NCBI GenBank assembly: GCA_020975725.1
Contig: QXJR01000016.1
Location: 62,001-126,000 of the forward strand
DNA from: Picocystis sp. L7
Taxonomy: Eukaryota; Chlorophyta; Picocystophyceae; Picocystales; Picocystaceae
Direction: 5' to 3'
DNA length: 64,000 nucleotides
Shown here one piece after another: positions 1 through 8,944 of the stretch. The notes beneath the pieces are model-generated. The model did not search any database and was not told the DNA's origin. It worked only from the letters and a program-made list of their open reading frames with translations. The position numbers and the translations under genes were made by a program. Numbering within the stretch: the first letter of the stretch is position 1; every line of letters starts with the position of its first letter.

Positions 1-245
1 CATGCCACTCCATTCTTGTTCCGACCAACCACCGGGTTGGATCCACGCATGGACCCATCATGGATAGGGATGGCGCATTGGGATCCATAGGATGGACCTT
101 TTGTGAATCCATGGTTCCATGGATGGAATGGAAGGAGTGAGATGGACATGGGCATGGACTGAGGATGGACATGGAAAAGGGGGATAGACAAGGGCATGGA
201 CTGAGGATGGACATGGAATAGGGAGATGGTGAAGGGGGATGGACA

Positions 246-2262
246 TGGACAAGGGAGATAGACATGAACATGGCCATGGTCATGAACGAGGACATGGACC
301 TCGACATGGTACGAGATGGACATGGACAAGGGAGATAGACATGAACATGGCCATGGCCATGAACGAGGACATGGACCTCGACATGGAGAGAGATGGACAT
401 GGAAGATGGAGATAGACATGAACATGGCCATGGTCATGAGCAAGGACATGGACCTCGACATGGTACGAGATGGACATGGACAAGGGAGATAGACATGAAC
501 ATGGCCATGGCCATGAACGAGGACATGGACCTCGACATGGAGAGAGATGGACATGGAAGATGGAGATAGACATGAACATGGCCATGGCCATGAACGAGGA
601 CATGGACCTCGACATGGTACGAGATGGACATGGAAGATGGAGATAGACATGAACATGGCCATGGCCATGAACGAGGACATGGACCTCGACATGGTACGAG
701 ATGGACATGGACAAGGGAGATAGACATGAACATGGCCATGGTCATGAGCAAGGACATGGACCTAGACATGGTACGAGATGGACATGGACAAGGGAGATAG
801 ACATGAACATGGCCATGGCCATGAACGAGGACATGGACCTCGACATGGTACGAGATGGACATGGACAAGGGAGATAGACATGAACATGGCCATGGTCATG
901 AGCAAGGACATGGACCTCGACATGGTACGAGATGGACATGGACAAGGGAGATAGACATGAACATGGCCATGGTCATGAACGAGGACATGGACCTCGACAT
1001 GGAGAGAGATGGACATGGAAGATGGAGATAGACATGAACATGGCCATGGTCATGAGCAAGGACATGGACCTCGACATGGTACGAGATGGACATGGACAAG
1101 GGAGATAGACATGAACATGGCCATGGTCATGAGCAAGGACATGGACCTCGACATGGTACGAGATGGACATGGACAAGGGAGATAGACATGAACATGGCCA
1201 TGGTCATGAGCAAGGACATGGACCTCGACATGGTACGAGATGGACATGGAAGATGGAGATAGACATGAACATGGCCATGGCCATGAACGAGGACATGGAC
1301 CTCGACATGGTACGAGATGGACATGGACAAGGGAGATAGACATGAACATGGCCATGGTCATGAGCAAGGACATGGACCTCGACATGGTACGAGATGGACA
1401 TGGACAAGGGAGATAGACATGAACATGGCCATGGCCATGAACGAGGACATGGACCTCGACATGGTACGAGATGGACATGGAAGATGGAGATAGACATGAA
1501 CATGGCCATGGCCATGAACGAGGACATGGACCTCGACATGGAGAGAGATGGACATGGAAGATGGAGATAGACATGAACATGGCCATGGCCATGAACGAGG
1601 ACATGGACCTCGACATGGAGAGAGATGGACATGGAAGATGGAGATAGACATGAACATGGCCATGGCCATGAACGAGGACATGGACCTCGACATGGTACGA
1701 GATGGACATGGAAGATGGAGATAGACATGAACATGGCCATGGCCATGAACGAGGACATGGACCTCGACATGGTACGAGATGGACATGGACAAGGGAGATA
1801 GACATGAACATGGCCATGGTCATGAGCAAGGACATGGACCTCGACATGGTACGAGATGGACATGGACAAGGGAGATAGACATGAACATGGCCATGGCCAT
1901 GAACGAGGACATGGACCTCGACATGGAGAGAGATGGACATGGAAGATGGAGATAGACATGAACATGGCCATGGTCATGAGCAAGGACATGGACCTCGACA
2001 TGGTACGAGATGGACATGGACAAGGGAGATAGACATGAACATGGCCATGGTCATGAGCAAGGACATGGACCTCGACATGGTACGAGATGGACATGGACAA
2101 GGGAGATAGACATGAACATGGCCATGGTCATGAACGAGGACATGGACCTCGACATGGTACGAGATGGACATGGAAGATGGAGATAGACATGAACATGGCC
2201 ATGGCCATGAACGAGGACATGGACCTCGACATGGTACGAGATGGACATGGAAGATGGAGATG
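246..2262. repeat. 77-bp tandem minisatellite, about 26 copies
   Basis: The phrase catggacctcgacatgg recurs every 77 bp about 26 times. Units differ at a few two- or three-state blocks (gtac/gaga, acaaggg/aagatgg, gtcatgagcaa/gccatgaacga), so the array is a mosaic of variant units. Each unit is itself built from an ATGGAC/CATGG-rich hexamer theme, and a looser version of that theme fills 50-245. Because 77 is not a multiple of 3, the minus strand is open in all three frames, giving spurious His/Val/Met-rich ORFs. There are no non-repeated spacers, so it is not a CRISPR array. Confidence 0.95.
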
Positions 2263-2315
2263 GTGAAGGGTGAGGAGGGGATGGTGAGTTGAAGCACGTG
2301 GTGTGTCGTGTGGCC

Positions 2316-2792
2316 ATGGCCATGTCGGCACGTGCCGCACGTGCGCTTCCCATCCGCCTGGTGTACGTGGCGCGTTCGCCCACGCCAGGCGTGGACCTGT
2401 TGGCCCAGGAGCTGGGACGCAAGCTTTCGCGCTTCGTGGCCTTCGAGAGCGTCCAGCTGAAGCCGCAACGCACCGTGGCGCTCGAAGACGCGCAGATGCG
2501 CAAGCGCCTTCGTCCCAAGGAATACGTGCTCCTCTTCGATCCGCGCGGCAAGCCGCTCACCAGCGAGCAGTTCGCACACCTCCTCGCCGACGCGGCCGAG
2601 GCGAAGGACGCGGTGGTGGCCTGCGTGGGAGGCGCCTACGGCGTCGGCGAGCAGGTGCGCACGCGCGCCGACGCCACCGTGCAGCTGTCCACCATGGTCC
2701 TGTCGCACGAGGTGGCCAGGCTGGTGGCCATGGAGCAGCTGTACCGCGCCTGGACCATCCTGCGTGGCGAGAACTACCACCATCACCAGTGA
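2316..2792 (+). CDS. RlmH-like 23S rRNA pseudouridine-1915 N3-methyltransferase, organellar
   Basis: 158 residues, bacterial RlmH/YbeA size. The SPOUT fold is recognisable: LVYVARSP at the N terminus, YVLLFDPRGKPLTSEQFA in the middle, the SAM-binding glycine loop VACVGGAYGVGEQV, and the diagnostic C terminus LYRAWTILRGENYHH. In bacteria this enzyme methylates a pseudouridine in helix 69 of 23S rRNA. In a eukaryote it should act in plastid or mitochondrion; the short basic Ala/Arg-rich leader (first ~12 residues) could serve as targeting signal. An open frame extends upstream only with a non-ATG codon, so I use the ATG at 2316 (a second ATG is at 2322). No intron is needed. The 77-bp minisatellite ends about 50 bp upstream and so occupies the promoter position. 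Confidence 0.85.
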   Translation: MAMSARAARALPIRLVYVARSPTPGVDLLAQELGRKLSRFVAFESVQLKPQRTVALEDAQMRKRLRPKEYVLLFDPRGKPLTSEQFAHLLADAAEAKDAVVACVGGAYGVGEQVRTRADATVQLSTMVLSHEVARLVAMEQLYRAWTILRGENYHHHQ

Positions 2793-3513
2793 TGGATGGA
2801 TCCGTGGAAGGATGGATGCAGCGGTTGGACACAGGGAAGCGGTGGACCCAAGCGCTGGTGTGCCATGGAAGCTCCAACATGGGCCAGGGACATCGACATG
2901 GACGGTTGGGAACACCATACGCCGACCGATGGACGCTCGGACCGTCCCATCACGGCGTGACACAGCGATCCATGACACGGATGGAAGAGCGAAAGGGGCA
3001 AGGCAGAAGATGCAGCAGACAAAACAACGGCCATCCTGTAGCTTTGCAACGTCCGGGCTCGCTTGGCATGGAGGGATCCCGTCCGCTATGGTGGAAGCGC
3101 CAAGAGGACAGGATCCAATACGGGGAGCATCGGATACCGGTGACATGTGCATGGAAATGCGCACCAATGGACGCGTAGGGAAAACACAAGGATTGGACCG
3201 CGAGGAAAGAGGAGACGTCCGGCCGTGCTTACCATTTGCACGACCAGATCGTTGGACCTCCCGATCCGCAAAGGTGGACCAGAACACGACAACAGAAGAA
3301 GAGTGGACGAAGAGACGGAACAGAAACGCTGGCGGTAGGCAAGATTTATTCCTGAGGTGCGATTTTTGAACGCACCCATGACGCACGCACCTTGAATGCA
3401 ACACCTGTGAAGTGCTTGGACACGGGCTTTCCTCGAACCTGTTTACCTCCCGCCGTTCTTTCTTCGTACCTTTGCTTCCAGCCCTCACAAGTCCTTTCCT
3501 ACAGCGGTAGATC
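2793..3513. other. Convergent intergenic region, no gene seen
   Basis: About 720 bp between the ends of the rlmH-like and Raf1 genes. Several frames are open for 60-200 codons on both strands, but none resembles a known protein or keeps a consistent codon pattern. It probably holds the two 3' UTRs. Confidence 0.5.
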
Positions 3514-4893
3514 CTACCCCAGCCTGGAGGAAGGCGACTTGACCACTGCAAGCACCTTCGCGGTGGGTTTCAGACCTTCCTTGATGGCGCTTCCAAGGAC
3601 CAATTGCAAAGGCTCGCCCTTAACCTCCTCAACCAAATAGAGATCGGTCTGGACGGGTTTGTCTTGGGAAACCCCAAACCTTTCCAACAGCAGTAGGGTC
3701 GGGGCCCGTTGCTTGCCTTCGTTCGCCTTGCGCAACGCCTTTTCCACGGTCAGGCCGTCGGGAACAAGGACACAGGTGGCCTGCACTGCCCTCTGCAATG
3801 CCGGCCAACGTGGGAGGATGGCCCACTTCGTATCATTGGGGGGCCTGCAGATGCCAAAGAGACCGGTGGAGGGTGGATTGGGCGCGTCCGCGACCTCCTT
3901 CACCTTGACCTCTCCCAGCACTCCGGCCATGGATACCTGAACGAAGCTGACCTCTTGCTGTTCCAACTCGATGACTGCCGCGGTGGGCATGTCCTGCGTG
4001 GCTAAATCTTCCTCCTGAAGGCTGTCCGCGAATGCCTTGAGTTTTCGAATGGCGGGTTCGGTTTCCGCCACCTGAAGCGCATTGTTGATCTTGGCCAGGA
4101 CCTCTCCCTTCTTCTTGAGCTCGTTGGCATCCCTCCAGAACTTGAAAGCCAGCGCGTCTCCTGGCGTGTTGCTGAAACCCGTCCTGCCATCCAGCCGGAA
4201 GCGCCAGTCCTTGATGGCCCGGGACAGCTCGCGCGCTTGCATCACGTTGAACGAGTTCTTTGCAACAAAGCCGGCGGCGCTGGATCTCTGTTCGCTGGGC
4301 AGGATCCTGACTTCGGAGAGGATTTCCGGCGAGGCTTCCGTGGCGAAGTACGGCAGCAGTTCCTTGTCGAAGGCTTGGTCTGCTTGCAGGGAGAAATAGA
4401 CGGAGGAGGCGGTCTTCCAGATGTTTTGCATCCTCGGATCGAGGTCGGTGGCTTCCATGATTTTGCTGGAGTTCCATCCCGACCTTTCCATGGCCAGGAT
4501 GAGCTTGGCAAGTTCGAACCATGGCTTGGCACGTGCACGGATGAGCTGTGCAGCGCTCTCCGGATCCACGTCCACGGCTTGGTCGAGGCCGAGTTCGGAC
4601 GGTGGGCGGAAATTCATGCGTGCTTGCGGCACCTCCTCTTCGTCACGCTGTCCTCCCTGCAGAGAATCGCGGAACTGCTTCAACGAGTGTGCAGGCGGTG
4701 GTCCGCCGCCGTCCGCCTCCGCGCGGTACGGCTTTCCGTCCGGCGTGTACAGCGTCGGTCGTTCCCCTCCCGCCTTCGTGCGCACGTCTGCGCTCTTCCT
4801 GCCTCTCCTGGGACCTCCTGCACGCCTGTTGGCGCTCGAAAGGCGCGCCATCGTCGACGGAAGTGCGCTCGAAGCGCCGAAAAGGGACGCCAT
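3514..4893 (-). CDS. RAF1: Rubisco accumulation factor 1 (Raf1), plastid
   Basis: 459 residues, within the usual 430-460 for plant Raf1. The first ~60 residues are Ser/Ala/Arg-rich and look like a chloroplast transit peptide. A helical N-terminal domain follows, with KPWFELAKLILAMERSGW and LDPRMQNIWKTASSVYFSL at roughly 120-170, then the alpha-helical region and a C-terminal beta domain (VQVSMAGVLGEVKVKEVA, WAILPRWPALQRA). Raf1 is a chaperone that dimerises and clamps Rubisco large-subunit dimers during L8 assembly; it occurs with green-type form IB Rubisco. The frame stays open upstream but the leader only makes sense from the ATG at 4893. Uninterrupted by introns. It is divergent from the plastid ribosomal protein gene at 5566, with a GAGGGTTT minisatellite between them. 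Confidence 0.88.
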   Translation of the reverse strand: MASLFGASSALPSTMARLSSANRRAGGPRRGRKSADVRTKAGGERPTLYTPDGKPYRAEADGGGPPPAHSLKQFRDSLQGGQRDEEEVPQARMNFRPPSELGLDQAVDVDPESAAQLIRARAKPWFELAKLILAMERSGWNSSKIMEATDLDPRMQNIWKTASSVYFSLQADQAFDKELLPYFATEASPEILSEVRILPSEQRSSAAGFVAKNSFNVMQARELSRAIKDWRFRLDGRTGFSNTPGDALAFKFWRDANELKKKGEVLAKINNALQVAETEPAIRKLKAFADSLQEEDLATQDMPTAAVIELEQQEVSFVQVSMAGVLGEVKVKEVADAPNPPSTGLFGICRPPNDTKWAILPRWPALQRAVQATCVLVPDGLTVEKALRKANEGKQRAPTLLLLERFGVSQDKPVQTDLYLVEEVKGEPLQLVLGSAIKEGLKPTAKVLAVVKSPSSRLG

Positions 4894-5224
4894 AGCCACG
4901 CGCACGTGTCGGAATGGCCCTTCCTCCCTCCCCCTCCCCAAGGTATCGATGGACATCCTCGAAGATATCGAGATGTTTCCCCTGGGGATCGAGATCTCGC
5001 TCCCCCTGGTTTCGTTCCCTTTCGATCCGGGTTCGTTCGGGAAGGTTTGATCGGGAACCGACCGGTTCAAAAGGGAAACCCCGGGCTTCGATCCTCGTCC
5101 CGCCTCGTTCCATCTCGTGGGTTCCTTCCCCACCCCGTCCCCTGCGTTCCGAACGAAGCACGTCTTGACCCGTCGAGGACGCTGCTCTCCCCTGCGCCGC
5201 CTTCCCCCCCCTCCCTTCCCCACG

Positions 5225-5456
5225 TGTTCCCTCTCCTCCCCTCCCTCGAAAGGAAGGTTCGTGAGGGTTTGAGGGAGAGAGAGGGTTTGAGGGAGAGAGA
5301 GGGAGAGAGGGGGTTTGAGGGAGAGAGAGGGTTTGAGGGAGAGAGAGAGGGTTTGAGAGAGGGTTTGAGGGAGAGAGAGGGTTTGAGGGAGAGAGGGGGT
5401 TTGAGGGAGAGAGGGGGTTTGAGGGAGAGAGAGGGTTTGAGGGAGAGGGAGAGGCG
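5225..5456. repeat. GAGAGAGGGTTT-type minisatellite in a divergent promoter
   Basis: A 12-16-bp purine-rich unit, ggtttgagggagagaga with small variants, repeats about 14 times on the plus strand. It lies between the divergent Raf1 and bL38c-like genes. The stretch before it (4900-5220) holds TTCGAT/TTCAAAAGGGAA motifs shared with other promoters here and no gene. The array makes long Arg/Glu or Leu/Ser/Pro ORFs that I take to be artefacts. Confidence 0.85.
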
Positions 5457-5565
5457 TGGCCAGACGTGCTTTGGGATCGCCATCGCATCGGCGCAGTTCG
5501 CACGTGCGTGCGTTTCGGACCGCCTCGCGCACGTTTCGACGCCGAAGGAGGCGTGCCAAGGGACC

Positions 5566-5989
5566 ATGGGCGTGGTGGCGATGCCGCAGACGCGGGGATG
5601 GCGCGCACCGGCCGCACAGGCGGTCCGGAAGGAGACCGTGGCCAGGGTGCAGTTCAAGGCGACCAAGCTCATGACCAAGCGCAGGCCGAAGAAGGTGCGT
5701 CGCACGCGATGGATGCGTGGAGGGACCACGTGGACGTGAGAAGGAACGGAAGAGCTTCCTTTCCCGTCGGAAGAGGGACGAAAGGACTGACACGCACGCG
5801 TGCACGTGGCGTTTTTTTTTTCTTTTTTGTTGGGGAAAATCCACCACGACCACGACGGACGTTCCGCCGACGCAGACGCTCCACGAACGCACGCGCAAAC
5901 CGGCCGAGTACCCGCCGAAACCAACGCCACCGCCGATCTACACCGTGGTCGGTGAAGAGGCGAAGGCGTCCTCCTCGAAGGATGAATAG
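5566..5989 (+). CDS. Plastid-specific ribosomal protein, bL38c/PSRP6-like
   Basis: Two exons, 5566-5694 and 5876-5989, join in phase 0 to give 80 residues. The intron (181 bp) starts GTGCGT and ends CGCAG. The join creates TKRRPKKTLHERTRKPAEYP, which matches the plant PSRP6 pattern in which an RPKKT block is followed by a basic KP-Y-P segment and a proline-rich tail (PPKPTPPPIYTVV here). In plants this is a small plastid-specific protein of the 50S subunit. The leader before the mature part is short (~35 residues), so another 5' exon or a start further upstream is possible. Shares a divergent promoter with Raf1, also a plastid protein. Assignment rests on remembered motif order in a short protein. 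Confidence 0.6.
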
Positions 5990-6101
5990 GAAGCGACGCA
6001 CGCGTGGCGGACGTGCAAGGTGGAGGAAGGAGACCCAGGTGGACGGATCGGAGGTCCGGAGAGGTTTATTGGCGAACCCATGGTGCGCGTGCGGTGTGCG
6101 T

Positions 6102-6719
6102 TCACGAAGGATCCTCCTGGAACGTCCTGCGTGCTCTTGGGATGAGTTTGTGGTCCTTGGCCGCACGTCGCTTTCGTTTCTTCGCCAAGTAATCCTGGAC
6201 CTTCCCCGCTCGCTTGAGTTCCTTGAACTTCTCCGCCAGATCCTGTTTCTTCACGTCGCTCTTCTTCAGGTAATACGGCCTCTTCCCTTGGCTCACGGCT
6301 TGCTTTTCCATGTCTTTCCTTTCCCGTTCGCGTCGATCGACCTTTCGTTGTTCGTCTTCTTTCTTCAAGGTCTGTTCCAACCGGGTGAGCTTCGCCTGCA
6401 TGCTCTTCTTCTTGTGCGCGTTCTTCTCTTTCTTCACCTTGTCCTGCAGCTCTTCCTTCTCCTTCGGGATGACTTGATCGAACACGAAACCGTAGCTCTT
6501 GCGGAACTTCTTCTCGTCGAGTCGACCGCTCAGTTCTTCGAACCTCGGATCCCGACGCACTTTGCGAGGCACGTCCACGGCGGGCCAGGCTTCGGCCATG
6601 GGTCTCTTGGAGCTCATTTCCACCGGTCGGTTCTTGTTCTCTCTCTTTGGCATGGCGTTTCCTTCTTCCACCTTCGCCATTGGCACACGTCCATCCCGAC
6701 GGGATGATGGCACCGCCAT
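6102..6719 (-). CDS. RRP36: rRNA-processing protein RRP36 (DUF947)
   Basis: 205 residues from the ATG at 6719; an ATG at 6653 would give 183. The family signature is clear: DPRFEELSGRLDEKKFRKSYGFV, then a long highly charged helix (KEKEELQDKVKKEKNAHKKK, LTRLEQTLKKEDEQRK), then GKRPYYLKKSDVKKQDLAEKF and a Lys/Arg-rich tail. RRP36 is a nucleolar factor needed for early cleavages of pre-18S rRNA in the small-subunit processome. The first CRE-like palindrome of the array at 6739-7744 lies only 19 bp upstream of the start codon. No intron required. Confidence 0.88.
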   Translation of the reverse strand: MAVPSSRRDGRVPMAKVEEGNAMPKRENKNRPVEMSSKRPMAEAWPAVDVPRKVRRDPRFEELSGRLDEKKFRKSYGFVFDQVIPKEKEELQDKVKKEKNAHKKKSMQAKLTRLEQTLKKEDEQRKVDRRERERKDMEKQAVSQGKRPYYLKKSDVKKQDLAEKFKELKRAGKVQDYLAKKRKRRAAKDHKLIPRARRTFQEDPS

Positions 6720-6738
6720 CGCCCACCGCCACCTTGGG

Positions 6739-7744
6739 TTGTGACGTCACAACCCATCCCGTCCCTCTCCGATTCTCCCCCTCCCCCCTACTCCCCCTCT
6801 CAGACTCTGTCCGACTCTCCCTTTCGGACACGGGATGGAACCGAACACCTCCCCCCACAACCCTGGGTTGTGACGTCACAACCCAGGGTCCTCTCCTTCC
6901 TTCCTCTCCTTCCTTTCGGAACGGAACGGACGGGGTCTTGGGTTGTGACGTCACAACCCAGGTTCCTCTCCTTCCTTCCTCTCCTTCCTTCCTCTCCTTC
7001 CTTCCTTCCTTCCTTCCTTCCTTCCTTTCGGAACGGAACGGACAGGGTCTTGGGTTGTGACGTCACAACAAGACCCTGCCATCCTACAGAGACCCCCCAG
7101 GGTCTTGGGTTGTGACGTCACAACCCAGGTTCCTCTCCTTCCTTCCTCTCCTTCCTTCCTTCCTTCCTTCCTTCCTTCCTTCCTTCCTTCCTTCCTTCCT
7201 TCCTTCCTTCCTTCCTTCCTTCCTTCCTTCCTTCCTTCCTTCCTTCCTTCCTTCCTTCCTTCCTTCCTTCCTTCCTTCCTTCCTTCCTTCCTTCCTTCCT
7301 TCCTTCCTTCCTTCCTTCCTTCCTTCCTTCCTTCCTTCCTTCCTTCCTTCCTTCCTTCCTTCCTTCCTTCCTTCCTTCCTTCCTTCCTTCCTTCCTTCCT
7401 TCCTTCCTTCCTTCCTTCCTTCCTTCCTTCCTTCCTTCCTTCCTTCCTTCCTTTCGGAACGGAACGGACAGGGTCTTGGGTTGTGACGTCACAACAAGAC
7501 CCTGCCATCCTACAGAGACCCCCCAGGGTCTTGGGTTGTGACGTCACAACCCAGGTTCCTCTCCTTCCTTCCTCTCCTTCCTTCCTTCCTTTCGGAACGG
7601 AACGGACGGGGTCTTGGGTTGTGACGTCCCAACCCAAGACCCTGCCATCCTACAGAGACCCACCAGGGTCTTGGGTTGTGACGTCACAACAAGACCCTGC
7701 CATCCTACAGAGACCCTCCAGGGACTTGGGTTGTGACGTCACAA
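6739..7744. repeat. Array of ten TTGTGACGTCACAA palindromes with TTCC microsatellites
   Basis: The 14-bp palindrome TTGTGACGTCACAA starts at 6739, 6868, 6943, 7055, 7110, 7481, 7536, 7676 and 7731, with a one-arm variant at 7619. Most are extended by GGG/CCC. Its core TGACGTCA is the consensus CRE site bound by bZIP factors. Several copies are embedded in a larger unit that also contains aagaccctgccatcctacag and ttcggaacggaacgg. Between copies lie (TTCC)n tracts, the longest about 7145-7453. The array fills most of the gap between RRP36 (minus) and the TupA-like gene (plus). Confidence 0.95.
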
Positions 7745-7909
7745 CCGACCCTGCCTGTGTCCCGGTGGGAAGGACAGAAGCGGCGGGACAGGAAGGCGCA
7801 TGCAAACGCGTGTTTTGGAGATGGACGCGGTTCACACGCGGCACATTCCCGCGACCCGAGCGTAGAGGAAGGTTTGAAGTGGACGGATGGGAACAGGTGC
7901 GGTTCCCAA

Positions 7910-8944
7910 ATGGAGCAGCAACAAATCCTCGAGGAATGGAAGCGTCGAAAACACGTGGTCCTGCCCATGGCCATGTACCTGCTGGCCGTGGTGTACCTGG
8001 GCTTCATCAGCCGAATGATCTACGAAACCAAACCGATCCAAAGGATAATAGAAAGGAAGAGCGTGGAAGAGGAGACCTGGGACGAATACCAATGCGATGG
8101 GAAGGAAAGGAAGACGGCCATGACCTGCGTCCAAGGTGGAGAGACATTCTCCCAATGGCTGAAGCGACAGATACGAAACGAAAGCATCGAATCCTTGGCG
8201 TGCTACGTAGACAAAGCGGCAGTGAAACACTACGCGACGAGCGTGGTCCCGGAACTCGCCGTGCCCACCACGCTGGCCCTGTTTCGAAAGTCCAACCTGC
8301 GCAAAATCGACAGCTTTCCATTTCCAAACTCGTTTGCACTGAAAGGAGTGCATGGATCGGGAATGGCCTTACTGGTGACCAACGGTACCGTGTTCTTGGG
8401 AAACGAAGGAGAAAAACATCCCAATCAAACCTTCACCAACGTAGACCTCAAAATCGCAGTAGCCCAGTGGCTGGACACACCGTACAAAATCGAAACCGAA
8501 TGGCAGTACAGGCGGATCCACAGGGCTGCCATCTTGGAACAGTTCCTGGGTGTGGGCATACCCGTGGATTACAAGCTCTTCTATTTTGGTGGGTACTTGA
8601 TCGCCATGGATGTGTATCGATTTCTACCTCCGAGGTCCCAAGAAGAGAACGCACATCGCTTGATTTCTCGTATCATGGAAGGAGACGGCATCCCTCTGGA
8701 CGTCACCGTTGCCCATGGCAGGCTCCCGCTAAGGCTGAGAAAGACGGTACCGATGTTCACCCTCAAGCGTCTCTTTGCCTATGCCAACAGGCTTGCTGAA
8801 GGTTTCCGCTTTGTACGGGTGGATTTCTACGTCATGGGATCTGTGATCTACTTCAGCGAACTCACTTTCAGCCCCAACTCCGCCAGGGCTGTCCTAGACT
8901 TTACTTTCAAGAATAAGAGTATGGACTTGCTGGGGAGGTGTTGA
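7910..8944 (+). CDS. TupA-like ATP-grasp protein with N-terminal membrane anchor
   Basis: 344 residues from the first in-frame ATG at 7910; the frame opens further upstream only with GTG. Residues ~15-34 (VVLPMAMYLLAVVYLGFI) form one membrane span, a type II anchor typical of Golgi enzymes. The rest resembles the TupA-like ATP-grasp family: FALKGVHGSGMALLV, ILEQFLGVGIPVDYKLFYFGG, a DVYRF strand, then LAEGFRFVRVDFYVMGSVIYFSELTFSPNSA, where the D, E and N residues would bind metal and ATP. Bacterial TupA makes teichuronopeptide; relatives sit in capsule and exopolysaccharide clusters. Here it may ligate an amino acid or acid group to a glycan, but substrate and partner are unknown. No intron. 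Its promoter carries the CRE-like palindromes. Confidence 0.7.
   Translation: MEQQQILEEWKRRKHVVLPMAMYLLAVVYLGFISRMIYETKPIQRIIERKSVEEETWDEYQCDGKERKTAMTCVQGGETFSQWLKRQIRNESIESLACYVDKAAVKHYATSVVPELAVPTTLALFRKSNLRKIDSFPFPNSFALKGVHGSGMALLVTNGTVFLGNEGEKHPNQTFTNVDLKIAVAQWLDTPYKIETEWQYRRIHRAAILEQFLGVGIPVDYKLFYFGGYLIAMDVYRFLPPRSQEENAHRLISRIMEGDGIPLDVTVAHGRLPLRLRKTVPMFTLKRLFAYANRLAEGFRFVRVDFYVMGSVIYFSELTFSPNSARAVLDFTFKNKSMDLLGRC

Noticed and set aside
280-2100. Several 67-298-codon minus-strand ORFs rich in His, Val, Met
   Set aside because: They are frame-shifted readings of the 77-bp minisatellite and resemble no protein.
246-2262. Regularly spaced repeats suggesting a CRISPR array
   Set aside because: The units are directly tandem, with no unique spacers, and the window is eukaryotic.
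6951-7637. ORFs of KEGR or LPSF repeats
   Set aside because: Direct translation of the TTCC/GGAA microsatellite.
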